DNA from: Paraburkholderia haematera
GTDB lineage: Bacteria > Pseudomonadota > Gammaproteobacteria > Burkholderiales > Burkholderiaceae
Direction of reading: 5' to 3'
DNA: 64,000 nucleotides
Assembly (NCBI RefSeq): GCF_905220975.1
Contig: NZ_CAJNBK010000001.1
Span: 62,001-126,000 of the forward strand
Part shown: in pieces, positions 21,328 through 28,608 of the stretch
Position numbering within the stretch: position 1 is the first letter of the stretch
How the letters are laid out: each line of letters opens with the position of its first letter
Position numbers and translations under genes: made by a program
Notes under the pieces: generated by a model
The model's input: the letters and a program-made list of their open reading frames with translations, nothing else
Told to the model about the DNA's origin: nothing
The model's database searches: none

Positions 21328-21885
21328 ATGAAAAATGAAGATTTCGAAGTTAAGTGGTTTGGTCAGATCGATAGCGAGAGCGCAAAGACCGTCGTATTGC
21401 CGGAAGAGCACGCATATCTGAAAAATTCTCACGATGCGGTCGAACTTGCAACGGTCGTGTCGATGCTTAACCACGCGAAGGAAGCGGGAGATATTCCGGA
21501 TCGATTGCGCAAGATTCGCCATGTCACGTATTTCAAGTCGAAAAAGGCGGCGGACCTTTTCACAAAGAAGCTCGTTTCCAACGGCTACATCGACGTGAAT
21601 GTGATGAAGTTCATTGGGGTTCCCTTGTGGCGCATCGATTTCTTCCGCATTGGAAACACGACCCTTCCTCACATGGCGCATTGGCGTTGCATCATCAAAA
21701 AAATGGTCGAAAAGGCTGGAGGTGATTACGACGGCTGCGAATTTCAGTCCATGTCTGCTGACGTGCCTGACGAATCGCTTCAGTCCGAGCACGATGGCCC
21801 TGTTTGGAGCCTTGTGACGGTGGCTCCGCGCGATCAGTCGGCGAATGACGGCGACTCTAACGTAATGCAATCGCTTGCGGCATAA
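21328..21885 (+). CDS. RraB-like protein 2
   Basis: 185 residues from the ATG at 21,328, eight bases after AAGGAG (a GTG six bases earlier is too close). It carries HVTYFKSKKAADLFTKKL, then WRIDFF, then GGDYDGCEFQ, the same strand-helix order and ending as its upstream neighbour, with Trp replaced by Cys. It is thus a diverged RraB-like relative. The two genes lie directly before the replication gene, suggesting a joint role in island biology, perhaps in RNA turnover. Confidence 0.55.
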   Translation: MKNEDFEVKWFGQIDSESAKTVVLPEEHAYLKNSHDAVELATVVSMLNHAKEAGDIPDRLRKIRHVTYFKSKKAADLFTKKLVSNGYIDVNVMKFIGVPLWRIDFFRIGNTTLPHMAHWRCIIKKMVEKAGGDYDGCEFQSMSADVPDESLQSEHDGPVWSLVTVAPRDQSANDGDSNVMQSLAA

Positions 21886-22013
21886 CCAATAAATAGACGT
21901 GTCGCAAGCCAGCAGGGCGGTCGTCACCGCTTCGCGCCGTTACCAATGAAATGGACGGCCACCTGCTGACCTTCGCGACGGTCGAACTGGTAACTCGACC
22001 ATAACCAGCGAAG

Positions 22014-22037
22014 CGGAATCGTCACGCCACGATTCCG
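22014..22037. promoter_or_regulatory. inverted repeat before the replication gene
   Basis: CGGAATCGT and ACGATTCCG flank a six-base spacer, ending 21 bases before the ATG of the primase-helicase gene. A second smaller inverted repeat (GGTCGA / TCGACC) lies near 21,980-22,000. They could be operators or part of an origin or mRNA leader. Confidence 0.45.
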
Positions 22038-22058
22038 TCAAACATGACAAGGAATACA

Positions 22059-25000
22059 ATGGCACAAAAGGTCAAGATTGCCGTGAACCGGCACATCATC
22101 AATAAAATCGAAGACAAAAATTCTCCGCTTTGGAACATCGCCGCAACTGGTTTCGAAAACGTCGAACTGACGCCCGAAGAACTGGCCGAGCACGTGAATC
22201 AGGGGCATGCCTTTTGCGCGCAGCATAACGGACGACGAAGCGAAAAAAATTTTGTCGGTACGAATCTTCTGGCAGTGGATATCGACAACGGCTGGCGTTT
22301 GGAAGAGATTCTGGGCGACCCTTTCGTTATGGCGAACGCTTGCATCGTCTATACGACGCCGAGCCACATCGAAGAACATCATCGGGCACGCATTGGCTTT
22401 CGGTTGTCTCGCATCATCACGGACGTAGCCGAAATGCGGACGGCTTACACGGGCATCATCCGTAAGCTCGGCGGCGACGGCGCGTGCAAGGACGCCTGCC
22501 ACCTGTTCTTTGGGTCGAAGGACTCGAACCCCAACGTATTCGACAAGGTTATGAGCGACGAGGCACTGGAAGAAATTCTGATCCTCGGGCGTGAAGAGAA
22601 GTTGGCGGACTCAAAGCGCAATGCCGATGGTATTGCTGTGAGCCGTAGCCCGGCTACGCGGCGCTCAGACGTTTCGCTCGCGGTCGACCAGCAGGTGAAG
22701 CTCAAGAGCGGTCGGGAAATGCCGGTCGCTGATCTGCCGCACTACACGCCGGTCCATTGTCCGGTGCATGTTGATAACCGAGCGAGTGCGTTTGTCGTGC
22801 GCAGCCAATACGACGTCGCTGGCGTTCACTGCCGGAAATGCAATGCGACGTTCTGGCCGCCGGGCATGAAGCGACATTCCACGCAGATCGACTTCTATCA
22901 GGTCGAGGGCATCGTCGCCGAGAAAGAATATTGGGAAAATCCGGCCAATCTGGACGGCGATGCGCCCGACGACGCTCCGAACGACAGCATGGTATTCGTG
23001 CGCGGGCCGAAGGGATCTGGCGAGACCCCGTGCGAGGAAATCTCGACCGTTGTGGCGTACGACGCGCCGGATGGCTTCGCTGCAATCGCAGAGGCTGATC
23101 GTAGTCACTTCACGTTCGGCACGAAGTATCTGGATCACCTCGATACGCAGCCGCGAGATGGCGTGACGTTCCTGCGCAGCCCGAAAGGGTCCGGCAAGAC
23201 GGAGTGGATCGCAAAGGTCGTGCAGCGCTGCAAGGACGAGGGCAAATCTGTCGTGCTCTTCGGCCATCGACGGACACTGATCAGTAGCATGGCCGAACGT
23301 CTCGGACTGACGTGCTACTACTACAGGGAAGGCGGAAAGCTGCGCAACGAGCAGCCCGACACCCACTACGCAGTCTGCCTAGACAGTGTTGGCAAGTTGC
23401 TGAACCCACGGCATCGCCAGTACGACATGGTGATCATCGACGAGTCCGAGCAGGTGTTCTCGCACCTGACCGGCGATACCATGCGAGGCAAACGTCGGGA
23501 ATGTGCGCTCAAGCTGTTCCATTACCTGCGCTCGGCGAAGTCGGTCATCATGTCAGACGCAGACCTCGGCCAAATTACGGTCGATGCAGCCTTCCAGTCG
23601 GTCGGCGCGGACACGCCGTATCGCTTCTACCTGAATACGTACAAGGAGAGCCGTTGCCCGGTCTACTTCTACGAGGACGACGGCCAACTGACTGAGGAAA
23701 TGGTCCAGACCGTGAAGGCTGGCGGAAGACACTTCGTCACGACCAACTCGAAGCACAAGGCCGAAGTACTAGACGAACTGCTGCGCCGTGAATGTGGCGA
23801 CTCACGGCGAGTCCTGCTGGTCACGTCGGATACGGTTAGCGATCCGGACGTGATGCAGTTCATCAACGGCGTGAAGTCGGAGTTCCTGAATTATGACGTG
23901 GTGATCGCATCGCCTACTATGGGAACGGGCATCGACATTACGTTCCGGGACAACGCACAGTTGATTGATAACGTGTTCGGGTTCTTCGAGGCTCGGGTCA
24001 ACACCCATTTCGATATCGACCAGCAGATTGCGCGTGTACGGCACCCGAAGTCGATCCGGGTCTGGGTGTCGCCACAGCAGTTCGGCTTCGAGACGGACCC
24101 GAACGTGATCCGGCAGGAAGCAGAGGACAACGGCACTTTGAGCGATGCACTGCTGCGGATAGCGCATGATGGCACACCGGAAGTAGATGAAACCTACCTG
24201 AGTGTGTACGCAAACGTGGTGTCGGTTTCGCGGGCATCGAAGAACCTGTTGCGGAAAAATCTGGTCGAACTGCGTACCCGTAATGGCTGGCAGGTCGAAA
24301 CAGTGAAGCCCACTCCCGGAAGTGGCGTCTTGGCGGGCAAGGAGAAGATGGACGCGGCAAAGATCGCTGTCGAGGCACGGCGCAATGCGGCGCTATGCGC
24401 TGCGTCTCAGATCGATCACGACCGATATCGTGTACTCAGCGAACGTAAATCTGTTGGGATGGTGATCGGCAAGGACGATGACCTGTCCATGCGCAGGTAC
24501 GAAATCGAGACGTTCTATCGCACTGACATCACGCCTGAGCTGGTTGCGCTGGATGATCGTGGTGCGTACCGGGACAAAGTGAAGCTCATGCAGATCTATC
24601 TGACGCCGCTTGTTCATCTGGAGGCGAAGGCACGGGCCGAATCCGACGCTCAATACATGGTGACGGACCGGTCGCACGAGCCGACCAAGAAATTGCTGCT
24701 GCACGAATTGCTGTCGGCTGCGGGCATCGCGGACGAAGAGACGTCCATCAAGCCCGATGTACGTGTGTCGCAGGAAACGCTTGGCCGCTTCGCCGAGGTC
24801 TGCCAGCGCAACGCCAGCAAGATTCAGGAGCTGTTCAAAATATCTGTGCGGCGTGACGTGTCGAAGAAGGCCGCGCGGCAATTGAGCGACATCCTTGACC
24901 TGACCGGCCTCAGCTTCGGCGACACAATCCGGCAAAAACGCGATGGCGTGGTCATAAACATCTACCCACTGGCCGAGGCTTCGTGGGAGACGGTGAAAGA

Positions 25001-25148
25001 AATCATTGAGCGGCGCTTGTCGCGAGCTGAAAAATCTGTACCCACGCTCCAGTTCGAGACCGATACTCAGCGGGCAAAACGCAAGAAGAAGGAGCAAGAG
25101 GCGATGCTGCGCAAACGCAAGCGCGGCTACGTCGCGGTCGAAAATTGA
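22059..25148 (+). CDS. primase-helicase replication protein (AEP + zinc finger + SF2 helicase)
   Basis: 1,029 residues from the ATG behind AAGGAA. The N-terminal domain has the archaeo-eukaryotic primase signature LLAVDIDNG (Asp74, Asp76) and TPSHIEEHHRARIGF. A CxxH...CxxC zinc site follows (Cys234, His237, Cys258, Cys261). The helicase has Walker A PKGSGKT (375-381), Walker B IIDESE (Asp461) and a motif V-like SPTMGTGIDI, resembling the herpes origin-binding/CyRepA1 plasmid replication group. A second, degenerate P-loop (PKGSGET, 317-323) precedes it. It probably primes and unwinds DNA for autonomous replication of the excised island. Confidence 0.8.
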   Translation: MAQKVKIAVNRHIINKIEDKNSPLWNIAATGFENVELTPEELAEHVNQGHAFCAQHNGRRSEKNFVGTNLLAVDIDNGWRLEEILGDPFVMANACIVYTTPSHIEEHHRARIGFRLSRIITDVAEMRTAYTGIIRKLGGDGACKDACHLFFGSKDSNPNVFDKVMSDEALEEILILGREEKLADSKRNADGIAVSRSPATRRSDVSLAVDQQVKLKSGREMPVADLPHYTPVHCPVHVDNRASAFVVRSQYDVAGVHCRKCNATFWPPGMKRHSTQIDFYQVEGIVAEKEYWENPANLDGDAPDDAPNDSMVFVRGPKGSGETPCEEISTVVAYDAPDGFAAIAEADRSHFTFGTKYLDHLDTQPRDGVTFLRSPKGSGKTEWIAKVVQRCKDEGKSVVLFGHRRTLISSMAERLGLTCYYYREGGKLRNEQPDTHYAVCLDSVGKLLNPRHRQYDMVIIDESEQVFSHLTGDTMRGKRRECALKLFHYLRSAKSVIMSDADLGQITVDAAFQSVGADTPYRFYLNTYKESRCPVYFYEDDGQLTEEMVQTVKAGGRHFVTTNSKHKAEVLDELLRRECGDSRRVLLVTSDTVSDPDVMQFINGVKSEFLNYDVVIASPTMGTGIDITFRDNAQLIDNVFGFFEARVNTHFDIDQQIARVRHPKSIRVWVSPQQFGFETDPNVIRQEAEDNGTLSDALLRIAHDGTPEVDETYLSVYANVVSVSRASKNLLRKNLVELRTRNGWQVETVKPTPGSGVLAGKEKMDAAKIAVEARRNAALCAASQIDHDRYRVLSERKSVGMVIGKDDDLSMRRYEIETFYRTDITPELVALDDRGAYRDKVKLMQIYLTPLVHLEAKARAESDAQYMVTDRSHEPTKKLLLHELLSAAGIADEETSIKPDVRVSQETLGRFAEVCQRNASKIQELFKISVRRDVSKKAARQLSDILDLTGLSFGDTIRQKRDGVVINIYPLAEASWETVKEIIERRLSRAEKSVPTLQFETDTQRAKRKKKEQEAMLRKRKRGYVAVEN

Positions 25149-25158
25149 CGGCGCAGCC

Positions 25159-25211
25159 GGTGCAAACAGAATCCTGCGCGTGGTAAGTATCGTAGGTCGC
25201 GAGTTGGCACC
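25159..25211 (+). repeat. 53-nt structured element, copy 1
   Basis: Begins GGTGCAAAC and ends GTTGGCACC, which pair with one mismatch. An internal block, GTGGTAAGTATCGTAGGTCG, is identical in all three copies. It lies between the replication gene stop and the 112-residue protein gene, ending 21 bases before the ATG. Confidence 0.85.
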
Positions 25212-25232
25212 TGCAATACCTTGGGAGAAGAC

Positions 25233-25571
25233 ATGGAAGTTAATATCGCAACGCGTGCGAGCTGGAAGGATCTGGAACAACTGCGAATGCACATTCTGAA
25301 TGGCACTGAGACGACCGCCGTGAAGAATGTAAAAAAGCTCTTGATGAAGGGACTCGCGGATGCAATCGAGATAGCGGAGTGGCGACGCGGCGCAAAGGAT
25401 GGTGGCGCATCGGGCAACAAGCTGATGGTGACGATCGATCTGTCGGTTCGGCCCAATGGACGCAAAACGACCGGTCGTGAGAATGCACGTAACGGCATCA
25501 GCCTGATCGCACAGCTTGATGAGGCGCTGACAGAAAAGAAAACGACGCGCAAAGAGCTTCTAAGCTGGTAG
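25233..25571 (+). CDS. small protein, paralogue A
   Basis: 112 residues from the ATG behind GGGAG. No known family. It shares with the next gene LR-H-IL, KLLMKGLADAIE, a V-T-I-D-L-S-V-R-P strand and the C-terminal LDEALTEK, so the two form one family at low identity. Each is preceded by a copy of the 53-nt element, which implies shared control. The position just after the replication gene suggests copy control, partition or a directionality factor, but this is a guess from context. Confidence 0.7.
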   Translation: MEVNIATRASWKDLEQLRMHILNGTETTAVKNVKKLLMKGLADAIEIAEWRRGAKDGGASGNKLMVTIDLSVRPNGRKTTGRENARNGISLIAQLDEALTEKKTTRKELLSW

Positions 25572-25619
25572 GACTGCGCGCAAGCGTAGTCCTGTTAGCA
25601 GCGACCTGAACCGTGGGTC

Positions 25620-25672
25620 GGTGCTAACACAATCAGATGAGTGGTAAGTATCGTAGGTCGTGAGTTAGCACC
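25620..25672 (+). repeat. 53-nt structured element, copy 2
   Basis: Begins GGTGCTAAC and ends GTTAGCACC, a perfect nine-base pair. The T/A pair here replaces the position mismatched in copy 1, a compensatory change. The internal 20-base block is identical to the other copies. It ends 16 bases before the ATG of paralogue B. Confidence 0.85.
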
Positions 25673-25688
25673 GGCACGATCTTTGAGG

Positions 25689-26030
25689 ATGACAAAATTG
25701 GAAATCGATATCGTAAAAGCAGATGTGGGATATCTAAGATGTCTAAGAACTCATATTCTGAGCCGCAAAAGGTCGCGCCTAGTGATCGATGTCGAGCCGC
25801 TGCTTATGAAAGGACTCGCGGACGCAATCGCGGCAGAGCATCGGCGTAGCAACGTGATCGATGGCGACCTGTCTGATTGCGATCTTCTCGCAACGGTCAA
25901 TTTCAAGATTCGACCTTGCCCGCAAGGTCCGACACCGAAGCCAGCAAAGAAACGCGAGCTGAGCAGCTTGCTGGCAGAACTTGATGACGCGCTGACGAGC
26001 AAGGCCAGCAAAGACCTAAGCGAAGACTAG
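25689..26030 (+). CDS. small protein, paralogue B
   Basis: 113 residues from the ATG behind GAGG. It is a paralogue of the preceding protein (shared LRTHIL, LLMKGLADAI, NFKIRP, LLAELDDALTSK), nearly identical in length, with divergence mainly in the N terminus and central loop. An open frame running upstream through the 53-nt element is an artefact of that element. Function unknown. Confidence 0.7.
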   Translation: MTKLEIDIVKADVGYLRCLRTHILSRKRSRLVIDVEPLLMKGLADAIAAEHRRSNVIDGDLSDCDLLATVNFKIRPCPQGPTPKPAKKRELSSLLAELDDALTSKASKDLSED

Positions 26031-26077
26031 GTTGACGCATGTGCGCTGACATGACGACAACAGCGTGAGGCAGGGCC

Positions 26078-26130
26078 GGTGCAAACACATTTTGTTGTGT
26101 GGTAAGTATCGTAGGTCGTGAGTTGACACC
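26078..26130 (+). repeat. 53-nt structured element, copy 3
   Basis: Begins GGTGCAAAC and ends GTTGACACC. The arms pair less well than in the other copies, but the internal block is identical and the length is the same. No paralogue gene follows, so this copy may serve the downstream recombinase, belong to an origin, or be a leftover of a lost third gene. Confidence 0.8.
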
Positions 26131-26203
26131 GCAACGGTTGACCAGACACCCATCGGACATGGCCGACATGGACAGATCAAAGGTCAGCCGCCTAGGTCGC
26201 CGT

Positions 26204-26264
26204 CAGGGACGGTCGGGCGGTCTAGCCCACTGGTTCATATCTGGCATGTCAACGACCGTCCCTG
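26204..26264. repeat. 12-bp inverted repeat, wide loop
   Basis: CAGGGACGGTCG and CGACCGTCCCTG are perfectly complementary and separated by 37 bases. It lies between element copy 3 and the dif-like site in a 381-base stretch (26,031-26,411) without a gene. It could be part of an origin or a regulatory structure. Confidence 0.7.
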
Positions 26265-26276
26265 CCCGATCAGCAA

Positions 26277-26306
26277 AATGTTTACTAATTACAAATAGTA
26301 AACATT
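26277..26306. other. dif-like recombination site (11-8-11)
   Basis: Two perfectly inverted 11-base half-sites, AATGTTTACTA and TAGTAAACATT, flank an eight-base spacer, ATTACAAA. This is the layout of a tyrosine-recombinase core site such as dif/cer/FRT-like sites. It lies 105 bases before a minimal tyrosine recombinase gene, its likely partner. Operator function for a regulator is the alternative. Confidence 0.65.
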
Positions 26307-26356
26307 CCGTTGCAGCAAGCCATCCTGCCAGTGTACGAAGCCCAGAGGGCTGGATA

Positions 26357-26399
26357 GAATGTTTATAAATCGTTCGTATAACTAAATTAATAAACATTC
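26357..26399. other. second pair of recombinase-like half-sites
   Basis: GAATGTTTAT and ATAAACATTC form an inverted pair with a 23-base A+T-rich spacer. The half-sites match those of the dif-like site upstream (shared AATGTTTA). The pair ends 12 bases before the recombinase ATG and may be accessory binding sites or an operator for self-regulation. Confidence 0.6.
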
Positions 26400-26411
26400 C
26401 ACGGGTAATCC

Positions 26412-27005
26412 ATGCGCGAAGGTCAGGCGAAGGTGTTCACGGAATCGGAGTTCCGTCGAGTCGTCAACGCGATGAAGAAAGAGACGCACGCGAAGCGAAA
26501 CGTCGCGCTTCTCTATTGCTCGTTCGGCCTCGGCCTTCGTGCGAAAGAAATGGCTTCGCTACGAATCCGCCATGTCCTCGGCTCAGATGGTGAACTGCTA
26601 GACGAAATCAACCTTGATGGTTCGATGACGAAGGGCAACAAGCAACGCCACGCGTACCTGACGAATCCGAAAGTTGTCGATTCGATTCGTGACTATCTGA
26701 ACGAACGGAAGGCGATCGAAGGTATTCTGTTCAACTACGATGCATCGTTGTTCCGTTCGCAGAAGGGCGGCCAGTTTTCACCGAACACATTGCAACAGCT
26801 TTTCCATCGAATGTATGCGAAGGCTCGATTGCAGGGCGCATCGAGCCATTCGGGTCGTCGCACGTTTGCGACGACCTTGATTGAGAAAGGTGTGGACATC
26901 AAAGCTGTCTCAACGTTGATGGGCCATGCGTCCATCGGCATGACTGCACGTTATGTTGAGGACAACCCGGTACGACTGAAGCAGATCAGCGCCGACTTGT
27001 TCTGA
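26412..27005 (+). CDS. minimal tyrosine recombinase
   Basis: 197 residues consisting of only the catalytic domain, like FimB/FimE-size enzymes, without the usual N-terminal core-binding domain. All catalytic positions are present: Arg43 (GLGLRAKE), Lys74 (TKGNK), His146 and Arg149 (HSGRR), His172 (MGHAS) and Tyr181 (TARYVEDN). It lies beside two inverted pairs of shared half-sites and after the replication genes, suggesting multimer resolution or DNA inversion rather than the main integration, which the serine recombinase explains. Confidence 0.92.
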   Translation: MREGQAKVFTESEFRRVVNAMKKETHAKRNVALLYCSFGLGLRAKEMASLRIRHVLGSDGELLDEINLDGSMTKGNKQRHAYLTNPKVVDSIRDYLNERKAIEGILFNYDASLFRSQKGGQFSPNTLQQLFHRMYAKARLQGASSHSGRRTFATTLIEKGVDIKAVSTLMGHASIGMTARYVEDNPVRLKQISADLF

Positions 27006-27063
27006 GTGTGCTAACTCGACCGATAGACATTGGACCAACGACAGTTTAACGGAGGGAGATATC

Positions 27064-27264
27064 GTGAAGGTTAGGAAACGCATCCGGATGATCAACAACA
27101 ACGCGCGAAAGCGCGATCTGAAATTGCTCGCGCGGATCGCCAGAACGAACGACACCGGTCTTGATGATAACGTTGTATTAGCTATTCTGAAGGCGAAAGA
27201 TGGTCCGTGGACGACGGTGATGACAGTCGAAGAGATGTTCGCCTACCTCGAACTCGATGAGTGA
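27064..27264 (+). CDS. small basic hypothetical protein
   Basis: 66 residues behind GGAGGG with a GTG start. The N-terminal half is highly basic (KVRKRIRMINNNARKRDLK) and the C terminus acidic. It may bind nucleic acid. No family recognised. It follows the recombinase by 58 bases and could be its accessory or directionality factor. Confidence 0.5.
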   Translation: MKVRKRIRMINNNARKRDLKLLARIARTNDTGLDDNVVLAILKAKDGPWTTVMTVEEMFAYLELDE

Positions 27265-27267
27265 CGG

Positions 27268-27390
27268 TCCACGTTTGCGCTGACGTTGATCGAGAGGGGC
27301 GTGGGCATCGTCGCGGATACTCCGGCGGGGTCGAAGCAGACCCGCGACGACGTGTATTCAATGCTCGCATCTACGGCTGCTGTCCAATGG
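27268..27390 (+). pseudogene. fragment of a second tyrosine recombinase gene
   Basis: In one frame the sequence reads STFALTLIERGVGI, closely matching RTFATTLIEKGVDI of the intact recombinase just upstream (residues 150-163). It has no start, no histidine box and no tyrosine. It appears to be a relic of a related integrase gene and marks an older recombination event. Confidence 0.6.
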
Positions 27391-27394
27391 ATTC

Positions 27395-28354
27395 TTACTT
27401 TCCGTCATCGTAACCCCAGCCACCGAGATACGAAGGAATGGCGCTCAGATTGCTGATTCGTTCGTGGTTCTGCATCGACGGCTCTCTGGCAATCATTGGG
27501 AACAGGTTTAGAAGCATGTCTTTTGTTGCGTCGAACGCTTGTGGTGAATATTGCTGACCATCTTGCAGTTCATTTAGTGTAGACATTACCCATCGTATGT
27601 AGGCGATTGGAATCATCAGATCGGGCAGATCTTCCCATCCACTGATCAAACCCGGTCGCCCATACATTGTTTCGAGCTTGTCGTCGCAGGGACCCTTGCA
27701 GCACCAGTACACATGCTCGTGCTTAGGTTTGAACCCTGGGTCGTATTCCTCTGAATACGTCTTCCATCCAACAACGATACCACTGGGATGTTCTCCGAGG
27801 AGTTCCTTGCTGCATGCTGCACATCGTAGTGACGGTTCCTGCGAAAATATTCTGGCGGCTTTGGGATGGTCTTTCTCCCATACGGCTGCCGAAATCGGCA
27901 TGAATCGACGGGCAAGAATAAGTCCTTCTCGCGAGGCGAGAAGTTCAGCCTCAATTCTTTCCTGATCGAAAACTAACGAGGGATTCGTCTTTTGCAAAGC
28001 CTCCAGCTTCGTTGCAAGTCCACTGCTTGGAACTGTCGAATAGAAGCCGATGAATCCAGAGCACTCATGGGTCTCAAGTCGATCACGGATGTCCGGTTCA
28101 TCGCTCGGAGACACTGACGAGCCGGAGTGTGCTTTGTGTTTGCAACTCACCAACCATCGGACCTTTGTCTCGCCTACAATTCCCTGACGAATTTCCTCAA
28201 CGATCAGATCACGCCCGGCGTCTGCCCCTCTATCTGGGTCATTCAAGACAAGAAAGCCTTTCATCGAAAGAAATTCTCGCGCAAACAGTTCAAATTGGTC
28301 GCGGTTTTTTCCGCCGGTCGGAATTGCGATTTCAGTGAGGTCAAGCGCTGCCAT
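27395..28354 (-). CDS. Mrr-like restriction endonuclease domain protein
   Basis: 319 residues. The N-terminal 130 fit the Mrr_cat PD-(D/E)XK nuclease: FELFAREFLSMKGF, GADAGRDLIVEE and LVSCKHKAHSGSSV, with catalytic Asp and C-x-K. A middle segment has two CxxC-like sites (CAACSKE, CCKGPCD) that may bind zinc. Such proteins are often type IV enzymes cutting modified DNA, but target and modification dependence are not readable. It lies downstream of the Kiwa operon on the same strand. Confidence 0.75.
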   Translation of the reverse strand: MAALDLTEIAIPTGGKNRDQFELFAREFLSMKGFLVLNDPDRGADAGRDLIVEEIRQGIVGETKVRWLVSCKHKAHSGSSVSPSDEPDIRDRLETHECSGFIGFYSTVPSSGLATKLEALQKTNPSLVFDQERIEAELLASREGLILARRFMPISAAVWEKDHPKAARIFSQEPSLRCAACSKELLGEHPSGIVVGWKTYSEEYDPGFKPKHEHVYWCCKGPCDDKLETMYGRPGLISGWEDLPDLMIPIAYIRWVMSTLNELQDGQQYSPQAFDATKDMLLNLFPMIAREPSMQNHERISNLSAIPSYLGGWGYDDGK

Positions 28355-28551
28355 GTTGAGATCCGTTCTGTATTGAAGTATTGGGACTTTGCTTTTTCAC
28401 AATCGATAGCAGCCTGCAAGCTGTTCGGCTTTGCTGCGGCTGCGCCTACGACAGACAGCTGATTGCGTAGTTAAGAGGAGCAATCGCCCGCGTACGCGCG
28501 CTTCAAAGGAGCCGCATGGGAGTTGCAGGCCGGCGAGCGAGGCGGAAGGCG

Positions 28552-28592
28552 CCGCAGAATTCTAGATCAAACATTGGCTCAGAATTCTGCGG
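28552..28592 (-). terminator. perfect 12-bp hairpin after kwaB
   Basis: CCGCAGAATTCT and AGAATTCTGCGG flank a 17-base loop starting 16 bases after the kwaB stop. No T tract follows. It could end the Kiwa transcript or insulate the Mrr-like gene. Confidence 0.5.
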
Positions 28593-28608
28593 AAATCAAC
28601 AGACTAAA

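Noticed and set aside
25641-25688. Upstream start of paralogue B and a similar frame at 26,099 beginning VSIVGREL
   Set aside because: The shared residues are the translated 53-nt repeat; the ATG at 25,689 has a ribosome binding site and matches the paralogue length.
25159-26130. The 53-nt repeats as integron attC sites
   Set aside because: They do not show the conserved RYYYAAC/GTTRRRY core pairs, and no integron integrase is present.
25159-26130. The 53-nt repeats as a CRISPR array
   Set aside because: Copies are about 460 bases apart with genes between them; no cas genes and no regular spacers occur anywhere in the window.
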